From assembly GCA_009760855.2 (NCBI GenBank), contig WPIO01000145.1, positions 521,001-585,000 of the forward strand: DNA of 64,000 nt. The letters are read 5' to 3'. How positions within the stretch are numbered: position 1 is the first letter of the stretch; each line of letters opens with the position of its first letter. The notes beneath the pieces were generated by a model, which did not search any database, had not been told where the DNA came from, and saw nothing but the letters and a program-made list of their open reading frames with translations. Below, in pieces: positions 14,520 to 27,861 of this stretch. Made by a program: the position numbers and the translations under genes. Source of the stretch: Cristatella mucedo (lineage: Eukaryota > Bryozoa > Phylactolaemata > Cristatellidae).

Positions 14520-14630
14520 AAGCGTCATGCCACAAAATGGTGCACTTGGGTCACGTGGCAAGATGGCACACTTCTGTCAAGTGGCAAGATGGTGCAGCAC
14601 TGTCTTTCGTGGTGGAACTACTATGACTCA
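14520..14630 (-). repeat. Element with 26-bp tandem units, copy 1
   Basis: Reverse complement of the element at 20862-21000. It includes TTGCCACTTGACAGAAGTG units and a shared flank, TAGTTCCACCACG on the minus strand. The two copies are inverted relative to each other and flank the large PLDLS exon. Confidence 0.8.
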
Positions 14631-14658
14631 AGGGAGTTCACAGTAGTAAGTAGTGAGC

Positions 14659-14780
<122 letters not shown>

Positions 14781-14890
14781 TCTGGCGCTTTTACAGAGCA
14801 CACCACTTGCAAGTGCACATTGCGACACAGCAAAAACCTGCAACAGGATGTGACAAATAAGAGCAACGGATCGCAGCAGAAAAAACCTAC

Positions 14891-17800
14891 CATGAATGCC
14901 GCTCCTTCCGTCTGACTGCTGTGACCAGCAGCTTTGTCGAGCCTGGCCGCCTTCGCCTTCAGCTGCTGCCTCCGCTTCTGTGTCATCTTGAAAGCATTGG
15001 AACCGAAGAGGCTATTGGCGAACGGCTGGCGAGCAGCAAGTCGCAGCTAGTGGAAATTTAAATGCATGCATTAAATCACGAATTGACACTGTGACATAGC
15101 ATCACCACAGTCGCGCAGCTGCAACTACTGCATAACAAGCCGACAGATAGATTCCAATGTAACCGCCGGTACATGTGTGCGTAAGCAGCACTCAGTGTTT
15201 GGAGGACATAACTAGCAGGACTAAAAATTCAAAGCATCCCGATTTGTGTGGTATGGAGGCTGATGCGGTGCAGGGCAATATCAGCCAATCAATTTCAGAG
15301 ACAAATGTCCACGGAACGTCTCAATAACAAGGCCAGGGTAATAAAATAAAAAAAAAGAACGCTACCTCACCTAGCTGCCAGGAGCCACGAAACGAGGGGG
15401 TGGGGGGATGCTAACAATACAACACCGAAGTGTCACTGCAACAGCTTAAAGCGTGTGCAGCCTGATTAAGCTCTGCTAGCAGCTGACAAAGGATGGCAGA
15501 CAGCAGCAGAGAAAGAAGCAAGCCAATTCACTCGGTTCCACACAGGTTCACTAACCAATGGACACGCATCCTTTCCAGCATCATCTAAGTGCCTAGAAAG
15601 AGACTTAGTTCTTCCGGGCGCTATAGATTTGTCTTATCATTTGTAACGAATCAATGCTCAATGCAGTCAGATCATCGAGACTGCTCACAAGCAGACCAGC
15701 CGAGTCGAGGTCAATTGTGATTTGCATTGCAGAGTCAGGTGACAGAAACGCCTGCTCCAACCCCTACCAATCGACCTAGCATTGGAAAAAGGGAGAATGA
15801 GCACGACCGCCTAAGCAAGGCCGACGAAACTAACGAACAAATAAGCGCTTTGGCGCCATGCACATACTTTCGGGACAAACGCTACCGCTGAGACACAAAA
15901 GGCTAGACTGCATGCCCATGATGGCTGCAAGCAAAGAGGTCACCCACCACCAAAGGACGCTAGCTGCACCCCCAGCCTCCGGTTCACACGCCCCACTGTG
16001 CGGCTTGTCGCCGCGGCCGAGAGCCGACGTGCACAACGCCCCGACTGGCTAGCGCGGTGCAGCGCAGCGCCACGTCGCCCTCGTCGTTGCAAGCAAGCAA
16101 GCAAGCAGACTGCGCTCACCTTGCGCCGCTTGTCCGGCAGCCGATCCGATTCGGCCACGTAGCCCTCCGTGTTTGCTATCTCGTCGAGCAGCGAGCGCTT
16201 CTTCCGCTTGCTGCCACCCCGGCCGCCTCCGGAGTGAAGCAGCAGCGCAGCAGCACCGGCGGCGGCGCTGCTGCCACCGCTGCTGCTCCGACGAGCGGCA
16301 GCCGCCGACGTGGGAGCGGCTGCAGCGGAAGCGGGTGGCGCACCGACGTGGTCGCTCTCGACCACATAGGGCCGCTTTTTCGGATGCAGTGAGTAGTCCT
16401 TCTGGTGCTGGCTAAGCCTCTTAAACAGATTGCCGCTCGAAGACAAAGAGAGAGAAGGCTCGCCTTCGTCCCCGCCACCGCCGTCACTGCTTGCCCTGCC
16501 GCGGTGCGGCGGCTGCTGCGCAGTGCTCGCCGCCGGCGACTCGCACAGAGCTGCGGCCCTTGCCACCTGGTCGCTGACAGGCACTCCAGCTGAGGCTGAG
16601 CGCGGATGCATGGCGCCATCTTCCGACTTCTCGATCGACTTGAGAACACGCTGGCCCGGTTGACCAGCGGCATTCGAAGCAGCGGCATGTGGCGGTCGTC
16701 CGTGCTCTTGGCCATCGGCAACGGTCGGCGGCGAGCAGACGAGCAGCAGCAGCTTGTCGTGTGCCGGGGGCTGCTGCTGCTGGACCTGACCTCTCGGCAG
16801 AGGCTGCCACTCTGCGCCGCTGCCACCGAAGGCTGGAGCAGCAGCGACGGCGCACAGCGGCTCTTCAGGCAGTGCGGGTGCGTCATTTGCTTTCGGCTTG
16901 TCGCCGTGCAAAACGTGAGCGGACTTGTGAGGCACTGCCTGGGCGGGTGACGGTGCAGCACCACCGCAGCTGCCCGCCTCCGATAAGACGTTCTTGAAGA
17001 ACGGCTGTACGTTGGCAACCGGTATGACCTTGCTGGCCACTCGCGTTGCTGACGACACGGTCGTCGTCATGGCTCTGTAGCCACAGCTGCCACTGCTGCT
17101 CGACGCATAAGTGCCAGGTGCGCCGGACGTCACCGCGGTTGCAGAGGCACATGGGACAGCGGCAGCGCTAGCTGCGGCCGCAGCTAACGTCAGATATGAC
17201 GTGCGAGATGAAAACTGAAGAGGCAGCGCCAGCAAGCCCGGCAAGCTGCTGCCGTCAGCAACAGCGGTGCCATTGCTGACCTTCACCGGCACATTGGTGG
17301 CAGCAGCGGTGGCAGCAGCAGTAGCAGCTCCAGCAACCGCCTGTGCGCTGCTTCCCGCTAGCCCTGACGACGTCCGAGAGGTGCTGCCAGGAGAAACTTC
17401 AAAACTTTCACGAGGCCGAGCGCTGCCGTGCACTGAGGCCGGGCTCAGGTACGGTATACCTGCAGCCGGCAAAGGTGGGGAAGGTGACGCAACGGCAGAT
17501 GCAAGGCGACCGTGACCTCTGTGTTTGCGCTGCTGTGCGCCGTCAGTTCCGACGCCGACACAAGACTCCCCCTCATAGCCTCTGCTAGCAGGCGGTGTGT
17601 CCAGACGGGATGCCGAAGCAGCAGCAGCAGCAGAGGCTGTATTGGACTGCCCACGCTGCACAGCAGCAGCAGCTGTTCCAATAGTGGCGGATGATGGCTG
17701 GCATCGGGCCAAGACTGCTCCAGCACAAACGACAGGCGAAGGTTCACGGCGCTGCTGACCGGCAGTCCAAGCAGTCTCCTTAATAGCTAACCCAGTAGTC

Positions 17801-20155
17801 AAGCAAATGGGATGGCTCTGCGGCGGCGGCAGAGGCAAAGGCAGTGAGCCGCTCACCTGCTGCTGTAAGGGCGGTCGGCCCAATGCAGGCCACGGCGCAG
17901 CGGCGGCGGAGTCGCCGCCGCTAGGCGGCGGCTGCACAGGCAACAGCGATGCACGCGGAGGAAAGTCGGTATCTCGGCTCGGCAGAGCACGCTCGAGCGT
18001 GTCAGCCCAGCGCGAGGTGGCGCCGGTGCTCGTCGTAGTGGCGGCGGCGGAATGAGTAGCGGCAGTCGGCCGATCGCCACCACCACTGCCGCCGAAGAGC
18101 AGCCGATCCCTCTCCACGGCATAGGGCATGTCGACGAGCTGCTGCTGCTGCTTATGGTGATGCTGCGCGCGGTGCCGCTTTATCGGCATGCCGCTGCTCA
18201 GCAGACCGGCGGCGGCGCGCCGCTCCGCGCCGCCTCCGTAGAGGACGTCTGTCGCTGTCGCCGTGGCGTCCTGCTCCGCATCCAGGAGCTTGACGTCGAC
18301 CTTGCCGCTGCCGCGCGTGGCCAACGCGTGGACGGCTTGCAGCAGCGAAGCGTCACCGGCCGTCGCTGGCCGGCCGAGCAGCTGCTCGGCGGCCGTCGCA
18401 GGCGGGCATGGCGAAGCCGTCCGTGCCGAGGTCATCGGCGCGCCGGCTGCGGCACTAACACTCCTGGCCACCAAGGCGGCTGCGGCGGCGGAAGCACTCG
18501 CAAAGTCCAGCGGCAGATGCAAGGGGCCGCCGCCGAAACTCGCCCTGCCCGTTGGCCGGCCGGCAGCCTGTGGAGCTACCGCTTCCGCCCCGACCGAAGT
18601 GAGCCTCGGCTGCGAGCAGGTGCTTCTGCCTGACTGCTGCTGCTGCGAGAGGACGTCCGGGCTGAAGCCGTAAGCTGCCGACTTATCGTATAAGGACGAG
18701 GCGATTTCGTATGCTGCCAGCCTGCTGCTGCCTCCTTCTCCAGGTGAATTACGGTGGTAGGGACCAATCTTGGATAACGCATGGGCCGACACTGGTGCAG
18801 GCCTCTGATCGTACTGCTGCTGCTGCTGCAGCTGTGACAACAGGTCCATGTGGTAGTCGCTGAACTGCTTGGTGCCGGCATGCGGCAAGCGCACGGCATC
18901 ACCAGTCGGCTGGCTGGCCAAGCTACCCAGGTTGTGCGCCGCTACTGGCAGGCGGGCGACACCACCTTCGACTGCTCCACCGCTACTGCTCAAGTCGTGC
19001 ATCAGGCCTGTTGCGCTGGAACGCTGCGGCACGCCGCCGGCAGCAGCTGCCGGCCCTTTCACGGAGCTGGTAGCGGCAGCAGCACCGCCTGTGGCATGAG
19101 AGACCTGGCGCTTATGTTCATAGTGATGCGGCGGCGGCGGCATTGGTGGCGACGGCATTGGTGGCGACAGCAAGGCGCTGGCGTACGGCTTGGACGAGAC
19201 GTGAGCCCGCCCATGCGCGGCTGGCTGCCCAGCAGCAGCGGCGGCGGGGGACAGCTCCCTCGGCGACAGCTGCATCGGCGGCATACCTCGGCTGCCACAC
19301 CGGGCGCCACTGCCGGACACTGCCGCCGGCGCGGCGGCAGAGGACAGTGCAGGCGGTGGGACAGACGCCTGCTCCGAGGTGGGCGACTTGTAAGTGCGCC
19401 CTCTGGCGGGAGCGTCGCAGAGCAGCAGCTCGGCAGGAACGTAAGGTGGCTGAGGAGCCGGCGACAGGTGGCGGTAGGCCTCCGAGCCGTGACGATGGTG
19501 TGCAGGCAGCTCACTGAAGCCCTCGTCCGTTCGCTGCAGACACTGCCACAGCTGCTGCTGCTGGTGCCGCTGCTGTGCTCGGGGCTCCGAGGCGCTTCTG
19601 TGCAGGGACGACTCGGGCGCCCCTGCTGCCGCCGACGCCGCAGGAGCCCGAGCCTGCCGCTCTCTAGACGCGGGTGGCCCGCCGCTAGGAGACAGGTAGA
19701 GATGCTGCTGCGGCACGCCGCCGCCGCCGCTCTGCTGGCGGCTGGAAGGGCCAGCTTGGCGCAACGTAGTGGCTGCCGCAGCTGCCGCTGTGGCTGACAG
19801 CAAACCCGGAGCCGCAGAGACAGCGACGGCAGGACCAAATGCCTGCGCTGACGGAAACGGCCGCCACCGATCTGTGCCGCCACCATGGAATGCCGGGGCA
19901 GCTAACGACGTTGCAGCCGACGATGCAGCAGCGGCCGCCGGACCGGCCACAAAGCTTCGTGGGTCTCCGCCGCTGCCGCCGCGGGCGACCGAATACGCTG
20001 AAGCGGCGGCAGCAGGGGGCCAGCTATCGGCAAGATAGTAGTCGCTGCGGCTGCTGCCGACGACGGTCGGGCGCTGCTCTCGGCCATCGGCTTTCTCCTT
20101 CTTCAGCGAAAGATCAAGGGGCTGCTGGTTGCAGTTGGTCATGTCAGCAAACTCC
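14891..20155 (-). CDS. Large CtBP-motif (PLDLS) nuclear protein, partial
   Basis: Two exons are supported. The first runs 20155 down to 16120 (4,036 nt), after a good acceptor (CTTCTTTGCATTCGCTTCAG) and ending AAG|GTGAGC. The second is 15046-14891 (156 nt, CACTAG acceptor, ATG|GTAGGT donor). Both join in phase 0. From the first ATG (20142) exon 1 gives 1,341 residues and exon 2 adds 52. Residues 1-15 are [15 protein letters not shown], a PxDLS motif of the type that binds the corepressor CtBP. The body is Ala/Ser/Pro/Gln/His rich. The C-terminal end of exon 1 looks conserved rather than random: a KRKKR cluster, then [20 protein letters not shown] and DKRRK. Exon 2 is basic ([20 protein letters not shown]). 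A nuclear transcriptional regulator is inferred. The family is not recognised, and the frame is open at both ends. Confidence 0.6.
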
Positions 20156-20693
20156 CTGAAGCGAATGCAAAGAAGCCGGCTTGCACCACGCATGCGCGGC
20201 ATGAAGGCAAGGGCGGTTGTCGTGCCAGGGCAGCCTTTGCACTCCCTTCGACAAGGCGGCTCGTCGCAAATGCAAAAAGGTGACACAATGAGCGTCTCGG
20301 GTTGTCGGTACCGCAGAGCGGCCAGCTGCGCTCAAAAGGCCTTCGGCCAAACTCAATGGACGCCGGACATGCGGCCTGCGCAGCCGACGCACGACGACCT
20401 ACACCGAAGCGGAAGGAACACGGCGCGCCGTCCGCGGCAGCTTTTTCTGACGTAGCAGAGAAAACTAAGACACTGGCCTAGCCTGGTCAGTCGACGTTCA
20501 GAACCCACCCGCCCGGGAATCCGGGAGCAAGCGCCACCTGAAAACCATGCACGGGGAGAGCGCTTTCAGAGACGACGCCGACGACGAAGAGACGGCGGCC
20601 GCATGCCACCAGCAGCCACACCCAATGGCCACAGGCAGAAAGCGAGTTCACAACTGCAGGCTCGTTTGGAATCCGCCGGTTTCCCCCTGAGTC

Positions 20694-20850
20694 GTAGGCC
20701 AGGGTTAATGTGCTTGCCCTCCACGACCCAGGTCGCGTTCGAGTCGTGCAGTGGATTGCAGTGCCTGTAGATCTTTTAATGCCGGCTGCAAGTGGCGGCG
20801 GTGATAGCCTGAAAGGCTTTTCTGCTGCTACGAGCAGCTCACTGCTTGTG
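20694..20850 (+). mobile_element. tRNA-like SINE, family 2
   Basis: A-box-like AGGCCAGGGTTAATGTGC, then CGACCCAGGTCGCGTTCGAG (B-box region), a body GATCTTTTAATGCCGGCTGC, and the end CTTTTCTGCTGCTACG. It is the best plus-strand representative of this family in the window. Confidence 0.75.
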
Positions 20851-20861
20851 GATTTGTTTGG

Positions 20862-21000
20862 CTGAGTAGTTCCATCACGGAAGACACCACTGTGCCATCT
20901 TGCCACTTGGCAGAAGTGCGCCATCTTGCCACTTGGCAGAAGTGCGCCATCTTGCCACATGCCACAAGTGTGCCATTTTGCGGCACGAGGACTTTCTCGA
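20862..21000 (+). repeat. 26-bp tandem repeat element, copy 2
   Basis: The unit GCCATCTTGCCACTTGGCAG plus AAGTGC occurs at about 20897, 20923 and 20949, then decays to GCCATTTTGCGG. Its flank TAGTTCCATCACGGAAGACA is shared with the inverted copy at 14.5 kb. Confidence 0.85.
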
Positions 21001-21087
21001 TTCAATAAGTAGATACAAGTGAGGCTGTATAATCAGCCTTGACCCTCTGCCCATGACAAAACCGTTCTACTCAAGCCAGCAAGCAGA

Positions 21088-21235
21088 ACAATAATAACAA
21101 TAATAATAATAATGCACTTGATAAAGCGCCATCAGAGAACTCAATCTCTCTCTAGGCGCTTTACATTTGCTGCAAAGGGAAATTCAATTGAATGGTGTGT
21201 AATATCATGCTTGATAAACAAACAAAATAATAGTT
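21088..21235 (-). mobile_element. LINE family A 3' tail
   Basis: An (AAT)n run, then gcacttgataaagcgccatc and the reverse of the GAGATTGAGTTCTCT block, then gcgctttacatttgctgcaa. This is the antisense 3' end of family A; near-identical copies lie at 30793 and, in plus orientation, at 54085. Confidence 0.85.
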
Positions 21236-22460
21236 TATTATACCATAAAACACAAACTGGCATGTCATTATTGCAAAGAAAAAATTCAAACGTTAAGTAA
21301 AAACACGATAAGTAAGGACAAACCTAAATTTTAATGTGCTGGAAAGCACCTACCGCAGGCCAAAAAGTTGTACATATAAAAAAGTGGTTAAGCATCAACA
21401 CTACCACGACGAATAAAGACACATCTGACGACAATAGGGGTCGTTGGGCGGCCGAGCTCGACACGCTTAACCAATCTTGCAACAATTATCTCAATGCTGT
21501 CGCTAGATGGTGCCTGCTTTGTCATTCAGCACTCTCTGCTGGCTTAGGATCTGGGATGTCATTTTCATATATATTCTCCCTTATAATGAGTCAGCACCCA
21601 TAACTGCCTGGGGTAAAGAATGTGCTCAGCAGTAAATGAGACATTGCATGGTGGGCTTTAAGTAAACCTAATATTTCCTTCTTAGACTTACTGCTAACAG
21701 CATAAACAGACAGATTCGGCGCTCTTGTCAAGATCTTGAAGGTCTTCCAACTGACTCATCCCTTTCTGGCATGGCCCTTCCAACCTGCCTAGTACCACTT
21801 ATCGTATCAAAATTTAACTGGAAGTTAACTGGAAAGACAAAAACTTGAGGCACCAGGGGCCTTGCTGACGTCTCCATCTTTGGCATTGCACGGGACACTC
21901 AATGGTATGCACATCTATACAAATAACTTAAGTTGTAAAACATCGAAGCTGTCTTTTCGCACCATCTCAAATGTTTTCCGTGACTCGGCCTTACTGGCAG
22001 TTGACCTCAAGACGAGACGGAATCTCTAGGTGTCTCGAGATGGTCTTGAGATGGTCAACAGTAAGCCAGATACTCCAGACCAGCCCCCCCCCAGCCGCCC
22101 AATGTGTTAGGAAGCGGCGGTCAGCTGGTGATCTTGGGTTACGCATGCCTTTGCCTGACATCAAGTCCAAGTATCGCCGTCCACGCTTGGAGGCATAGTC
22201 AAAAGCAATCTTTACGACACCGAGCTGGTTCAACTCCAGCATTGAATAGAAGATCTCCAGAACGAGGTCAAACAAGTGTGCCAAGCTACTTACATATATT
22301 GAGCATTAGGGAACATCAGTGAAGCATTTATTTCGTAGCTTGTCTTGTCTGTCATAAACGCTAGAATGTCGTTAAAATCAATGCTTGGAAGATAGCAACA
22401 TAGCTGTTTTCATCAAGAAGCTGCAGTGGCAATCACTGAGTTGGAGCCACATCAAAATGC
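21236..22460. other. Gene-free stretch
   Basis: No exon, SINE or named repeat was recognised. Only short chance reading frames are present. Confidence 0.5.
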
Positions 22461-22469
22461 ATCAGCTAT

Positions 22470-23060
22470 AATCGCTGTGAAGAGGCTCGAAGCTGCCACA
22501 TCACACCACTTCTCGCCGACCTGCACTGGCTCCCAGTCAAGCAATGCATCGACTTCAAGGTTTTGTTGCTCACTTGTAGGTCCCTTCGTCTCTGTCTCCA
22601 GCCTACCTATCAGATCTACTCCCCCACCAGGCTAAGCGTCCTACCATCTGCTTTTCAGAATCTAATCGTTTACCTATACCTCGCACAAACCTCAAATCCT
22701 TTGGAGACAGTACCTTAAAAGTTCGTACGGTCCCAAAGCGTGGAACTTACTCCCGACTTGCGTCACGAGTTCTCCTGACTTGACAATATTCAAAAAGTAA
22801 CTAAGAACGCATCTACTTATCACAGCATTTAGTGGGCCCCTGTGGTTCGTTCTTTATGTGGCTACGCATGCTGACACTGTACATGCTGCCACTAACCATG
22901 CATGCTGACCCTGTACATGCATGTCACCCTTGTTGTTTATTGAGCATGCTACCACTAACCATTCGACTGTGCTTGCTTTGCAGCAAATGTAAAGTGCCTA
23001 GAAAGAGATTGAGTTCTCTGAAGAGTGCTATATCAAATGTATTATTATTATTATCACCAT
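22470..23060 (+). mobile_element. LINE family A, 3' part
   Basis: Starts in the HITPLLADLHWLPVKQ region, passes through frameshifted remnants of the C-terminus, then the 3'UTR with repeated gcatgctg and accctgtacatgcatgtcac words, and ends with cctagaaagagattgagttc and (ATT)n. Confidence 0.85.
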
Positions 23061-23587
23061 CAAAAAACAACTCAGCCAAATCAAAAAAGACAAAATATCG
23101 ACTTGGTTGGATATCCTTCCAAAGCTGCTACTCCTTAGAATACAAAGGCAAGGGCACAACTACCAATTTTATTTTATTCCGAGGGAATGGGTCTAATGTT
23201 AAAACAATTTTTTTTTTATAAATTGGCTTCACTCAGAATATCACCTTTCACTTTGGCACTATTTCTCAGAAGAGTGTACTCCGTTCCAGGTTGTAGCAGG
23301 TTATGCACAATCGAATTGCCACACCATTAGCACAAACTAATTTTGCGTTCCGAAAATCTGTCGAAAACTAGGAACACCTATATGCCACTGCTATTACTAC
23401 GGACAGTGCTTCACCCAACACTTTTGTGGACTTGCGATTTCAGTCACAGCGACAAAGATGTCTGAACTGGACGGGCTGCTGTACAGTTCCTATCCGGTTG
23501 GTAATCCAGTTATATATATGGCTGTACCTGACGTTTCTTTCGATTCGTATGCTGAACTAACCGCGTTCAGGAAGGTCTGTACCAGTG

Positions 23588-23725
23588 TTTATTACTCACC
23601 ATTCAATTGTGTTTCCCTTTGCAGCAGATGTAAAGCTTAATGTAAAGAGCATAGAAAGAGATTGAGTTCTCTGGGGGCACTTTATCAAGTGCATTATTAT
23701 GATTACTATATTATTATTATTATTG
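23588..23725 (+). mobile_element. LINE family A 3' tail
   Basis: The terminal 3'UTR (ttactcaccattcaattgtg, gcagcagatgtaaagc), the GAGATTGAGTTCTCT block and an ATT-rich tail. Confidence 0.85.
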
Positions 23726-25762
23726 AACCACAGAGGCTTACAGTTGCCCAGGAGTAGAAAGAGGCAGCCAAAAAAGTACATTTGTCAAATTTCTGTTTGA
23801 GATTAGCCAAAAGCCAAAATGTGCGCTGAGCAGAAAATCCGGGCTCCTGCCCAAATCGGCATAGTGCACGGACTTTCCATAAGCACAGACTCTGTCTGGC
23901 GCTAGTTATACGACGACATGAAAAGAGACTAAACCATGGGGGGAAGCTGTTGCCCAAGAAAGGTTGGTCACTGTGCCTGAGTGGTTTACCCATGATGGCC
24001 TGTGCATGGTCGGCCAATGGTAGGGGCTGAGGGAGCTTGCTGTTCTGCCTGTCAGGTCCCTTTCGGGTAGGACGAAATGCTTCCCATGGGGGGGGGGCTT
24101 TTTTTTGCCCGTGGCACTACGTTTGAGTGCTGGAAGCGGGCCTGGTCATCAGAAGCCTGCGGCGATAGAGTGTTGGCTCTGACGCTCAGCTTCAGGAGGC
24201 AACTATGGCACAGCCAGACGTTGTTCCGAAGAACAACAGAATTGCCACAGCCTTAATCCAGTAGGGCCACTCATACTTCTCATTGCATGGCTGGAAACAG
24301 TACTAGCATGCTGCTCTAACCACTGAGTCTTTCTTGAGCCCGTTTGAGAGGCAAAAACCAGAATCCCAATATTCCTCTGTATTCATCACACGAAATCTAA
24401 ATCAAAGATTTCACTTCAGAGAAGAGCACCGATTTCTCGAGCAGCAGCATGAACCATTGATATTTGAACTACGGTTAAGTAAACGATCAGGTGCGACTGG
24501 CCGCATGTAATACAAGTAAGAGCAGAAGCTCACAAGCTGGCGACAGTCACTGGCACCCTCAAACTCATCGAACAGCCAGTTAGGTTGGCCGGCACTTTTC
24601 GGCCACCACCATGCTCAATGCGAAGTCGACGATGCTAGCGATTCTGACCGTCAACGAGAGAACGCAAACTATTAATACAACAGTTCTTCGACACTATGAA
24701 GCAAGTAGCAACATTCGAACTGTACGAAAGCTGGGGGGCTAGCTACAACGCAGGGAAATTCAATGCATTATGACAATTAATGCATCTTCACAGATGTCTC
24801 TACTTCCTGGTAGTGTTGCTCTCAGAAAAACCGCAATCCCTTACCAAAGCATGGTCACCGGAAACTCGAGTCGGAGTTTCGTAGAAAGAGTACTGCACTT
24901 AGCGGTTTGATAAAAAATGGAGCTTGAAATAGCTAGTACCATAGATGAGCAGAAAAACTGTAATGATAGACCCCACGAGCGTCTGAGACGCGGCGGCAGC
25001 GTTCCGTAGACACAAACAGAACATCAGCAAGTAGGCTTGGCGTACCGGCCATGTGTTGAGCTCACTTCGTTCAACGACGAAACCGCTAGATGATTGAAGG
25101 TGCCACATTCGATGACAGGAATCCGAGTCGCTCCGCCAGTCGAAACACAGTTCGGTCCTGTAATGATGGCATTCTACAAAGAGCGTGGCTGTCAACGAAA
25201 TATTCTGCCGTCGACGCACGGTAAATGGTGGGCTCCGACCATACGGTACGGTCAAGCGTCGACCTGGTCCAATCTCACGAAATTTCAATGAGCTTTACCT
25301 ATTTAAGTTAATTAATTGATAAGGCTTACACTGCATTCATCTTTACGGAAAGCTTGGCACCGTGAAAAAAGGGATGCTACCATATAGCAGCATGTAATTC
25401 CCGAGTACGGCCGCTCATCGATATAAACCGGACAACAGGGTACACGAAAATTAACCAGTCATTCGATTCCGAGGCTTGATCGCGATCGTGCCCCGACGTA
25501 GATACGAGAGTGCAGTCACAGCGGGCCTGGATGGGGGTACGACGGACTGATCGATGCCTGCAGCCCTCTCTTATGCAGCCACCAACCTGCTTTTTAAGAT
25601 GCCGCCGGAGATCTCATTATAACCAACCGAGAAATTATTATATAAATTTAAAAACATTTATAAGCTGTTTTTTGTTACTATTTAGTCAAAATTTAGGTGC
25701 CTCATCTTCTGAAGGTCATCCTTCTCGCTCAACATCCGCGATCTCGTGACCTGTGATGCGAG
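23726..25762. other. Intergenic; upstream region of ATP6AP2
   Basis: No convincing exon. A poly-G run followed by poly-T lies near 24090-24107. An antisense 129-codon frame ends at 24899 with a hydrophobic stretch (SIITVFLLIYGTSYF) but matches no family I know. The ATP6AP2 promoter must lie near the right end, and no TATA box was identified. Confidence 0.4.
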
Positions 25763-27823
25763 ATGGCCGCAGCCGGCTTGGGCTCCTACTGCGCTCTGCT
25801 TTCCTTAGTGGCCTGCGTATTCATCGTACAAGGTAAGGCCTTTGGAATGGCTTGATATTGCTCTGGTTTTACTGCATCATTAGAAGGAACATTAGGTTTG
25901 TGACTGCTTTTTCGTGCAGGCCCTCGCAGGATTCGCCTCCGCCCCTCTTCCCGTGGTCCAGCTCCTGTGTTGACATCGGTTAGCGTTTTCGTTCCTTCTC
26001 TGTATTCATCTTAGAGCGCCACGAAAAGAGTGAATCAGGCGTTAATCTGCTTGCTATAAGCTACGGGCTGAAGTTCCAGGCCTACTTAGAGCATATGGCT
26101 GTGCTGGCAGCTGCGGTATATTCCAGCTGCAACCAGTCGCACCTGGCAGGCTAGCAGGTTTGGCCTAGGATAGTCTGCCCCGTTTCGGACCTCCGGGCTA
26201 TGTTCCTGCAAACATTACATCGTGGTTTTATTGGAAAAGCATTAGTGATTGTAAATGCCTTTATATTTTTCGAAGACATTGTGGCCGTTTTTGCTTATGT
26301 CCTGAGAAGAGCGTGTGGTTGTTCATCTGTTCCAATCTTATCGAGGTCCATCACCACAACGTTACCACCTGCGCATCCATTGCTTCATATCCCTTGCTTT
26401 ATAGTAGCACCACCAGGATGTGTTGCATCCCTGGCTTAGTGGTGTGCTAATTTTTATAGTTGTGAGAACTTTGTTCAGACGTGTTTTGTATCTGTCAATC
26501 ATGTGGCACATATATAGGCCAGCAGAGCTTCTGCTGTGTGAAAGTTAACACAAACTCAGCGCCTTCCGCTACTTTATTTCGATGCTTCTTTCCCTTTTGC
26601 CCGATTATCAGCCCAGACAATGCTGATGGTTCTTAAAAATACCCCCATGTAAAATATCATGGACTACATGGTATATCATTTAGGGGTGGTTGGCCTCGTC
26701 GGAAAGGGGTAAGATAGAATAAGGCCTGCGGTGTATGTTTAGCCTAAGCAAATGAAACTGCTTTAGCCACCACCAGGCTCTGTCTCAAAAGGGTACTCCC
26801 GTGCAACCCAATTGATTATGCTTTTGCATAGTATGGGATTTAGCAAGAATGCTGGTCTAAAAGGCAAGCACTTGGTAATCAGCAGTGGCTTATCAAATGA
26901 AATGGATGTTTTGTTTTGTGCTGTGCATCGTCAACTTGATTTTTCCTCAAAATTTGAGCAAGTTTGGTAGTGTATTTTTACTTTTAAAATGACCCAACTA
27001 TTGATTTTGATCGTTCCAATGATTCTCATTTTAATCTTTGCGTGCAGCTGTAGTGTGTGAGAGGAGAGGAAATCTTTCTTCTGACCGGGGTAGGTAAATC
27101 TTATTGACACGTCTGTGGAATCAAGTTTGTCATCCTTGAAATGGCCGATTGCTTGTCAGCACAATAATGGTTGTAGCATTTAACGACTGCAAAAGTTAGC
27201 CAGATAGGCCAGAAGTGTCTTTTGGAAGCTAGGAGTTGGAAAGACTACAAAAGCCGTAGCCATCGACTGTCATGGCTGCAGAGAGTACAATTTCAAGGGC
27301 GACTCTTCTGCGAGGCTTCCAACTGCAACCCCTCATTCACGTTGCGTACTCTTATGTAATGTCAGTGCCTACCTAATCTCGAACTGGCCTTTGCAGTGTC
27401 ACTAGTTCAAGCTTAACGAATGCAAAAGCTCCATGCTGGGACTTGGGAAGGCCGAAACTTAGTGGTTTGCACCAAGCAAACGATTCCTTCACTTGGCCGT
27501 GCGCTGACGGGCCGATGGAGTACAGGGATTTGTGCACGTACTTCGTAAAACGTTTAGAGGCAGCAGCTTTCTCTCGTGCGTCACGTATCGAAGCATCTTT
27601 CGATTGTCAGCGATAGCGATGAAAGAGCATGACAAGCGCTTTGCTGCGAGAGCCACCTTTTGATCTGCTAAAGATGCCCGCTTGCCAGCAGTGGCCGTCA
27701 CTTGACTGCCCACTGCTGGTGAACATGCCGCACAGGCTGCAATTGGGTCCTGTTCCTCGTGATCCTTTTGCTGCCTTCCGATTCATTGCAACATTCGCTA
27801 AGCAGCTGTTTACAACGGACTGG

Positions 27824-27861
<38 letters not shown>

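Noticed and set aside
16057..20455. Many plus-strand and off-frame open frames over the PLDLS exon
   Set aside because: Shadows of a GC-rich coding exon. Only the minus-strand frame keeps the motif, acceptor and donor together.
24899..25288. Minus-strand 129-codon frame upstream of ATP6AP2
   Set aside because: It contains a hydrophobic stretch but no recognisable family, no clear splice sites and no second line of evidence.
25920..25978. Candidate second exon of ATP6AP2 (GPRRIRLRPS..)
   Set aside because: It has usable AG and GT borders, but it would leave phase 0 while the next exon needs one carried base. The direct join 25832 to 28188 fits the protein family.
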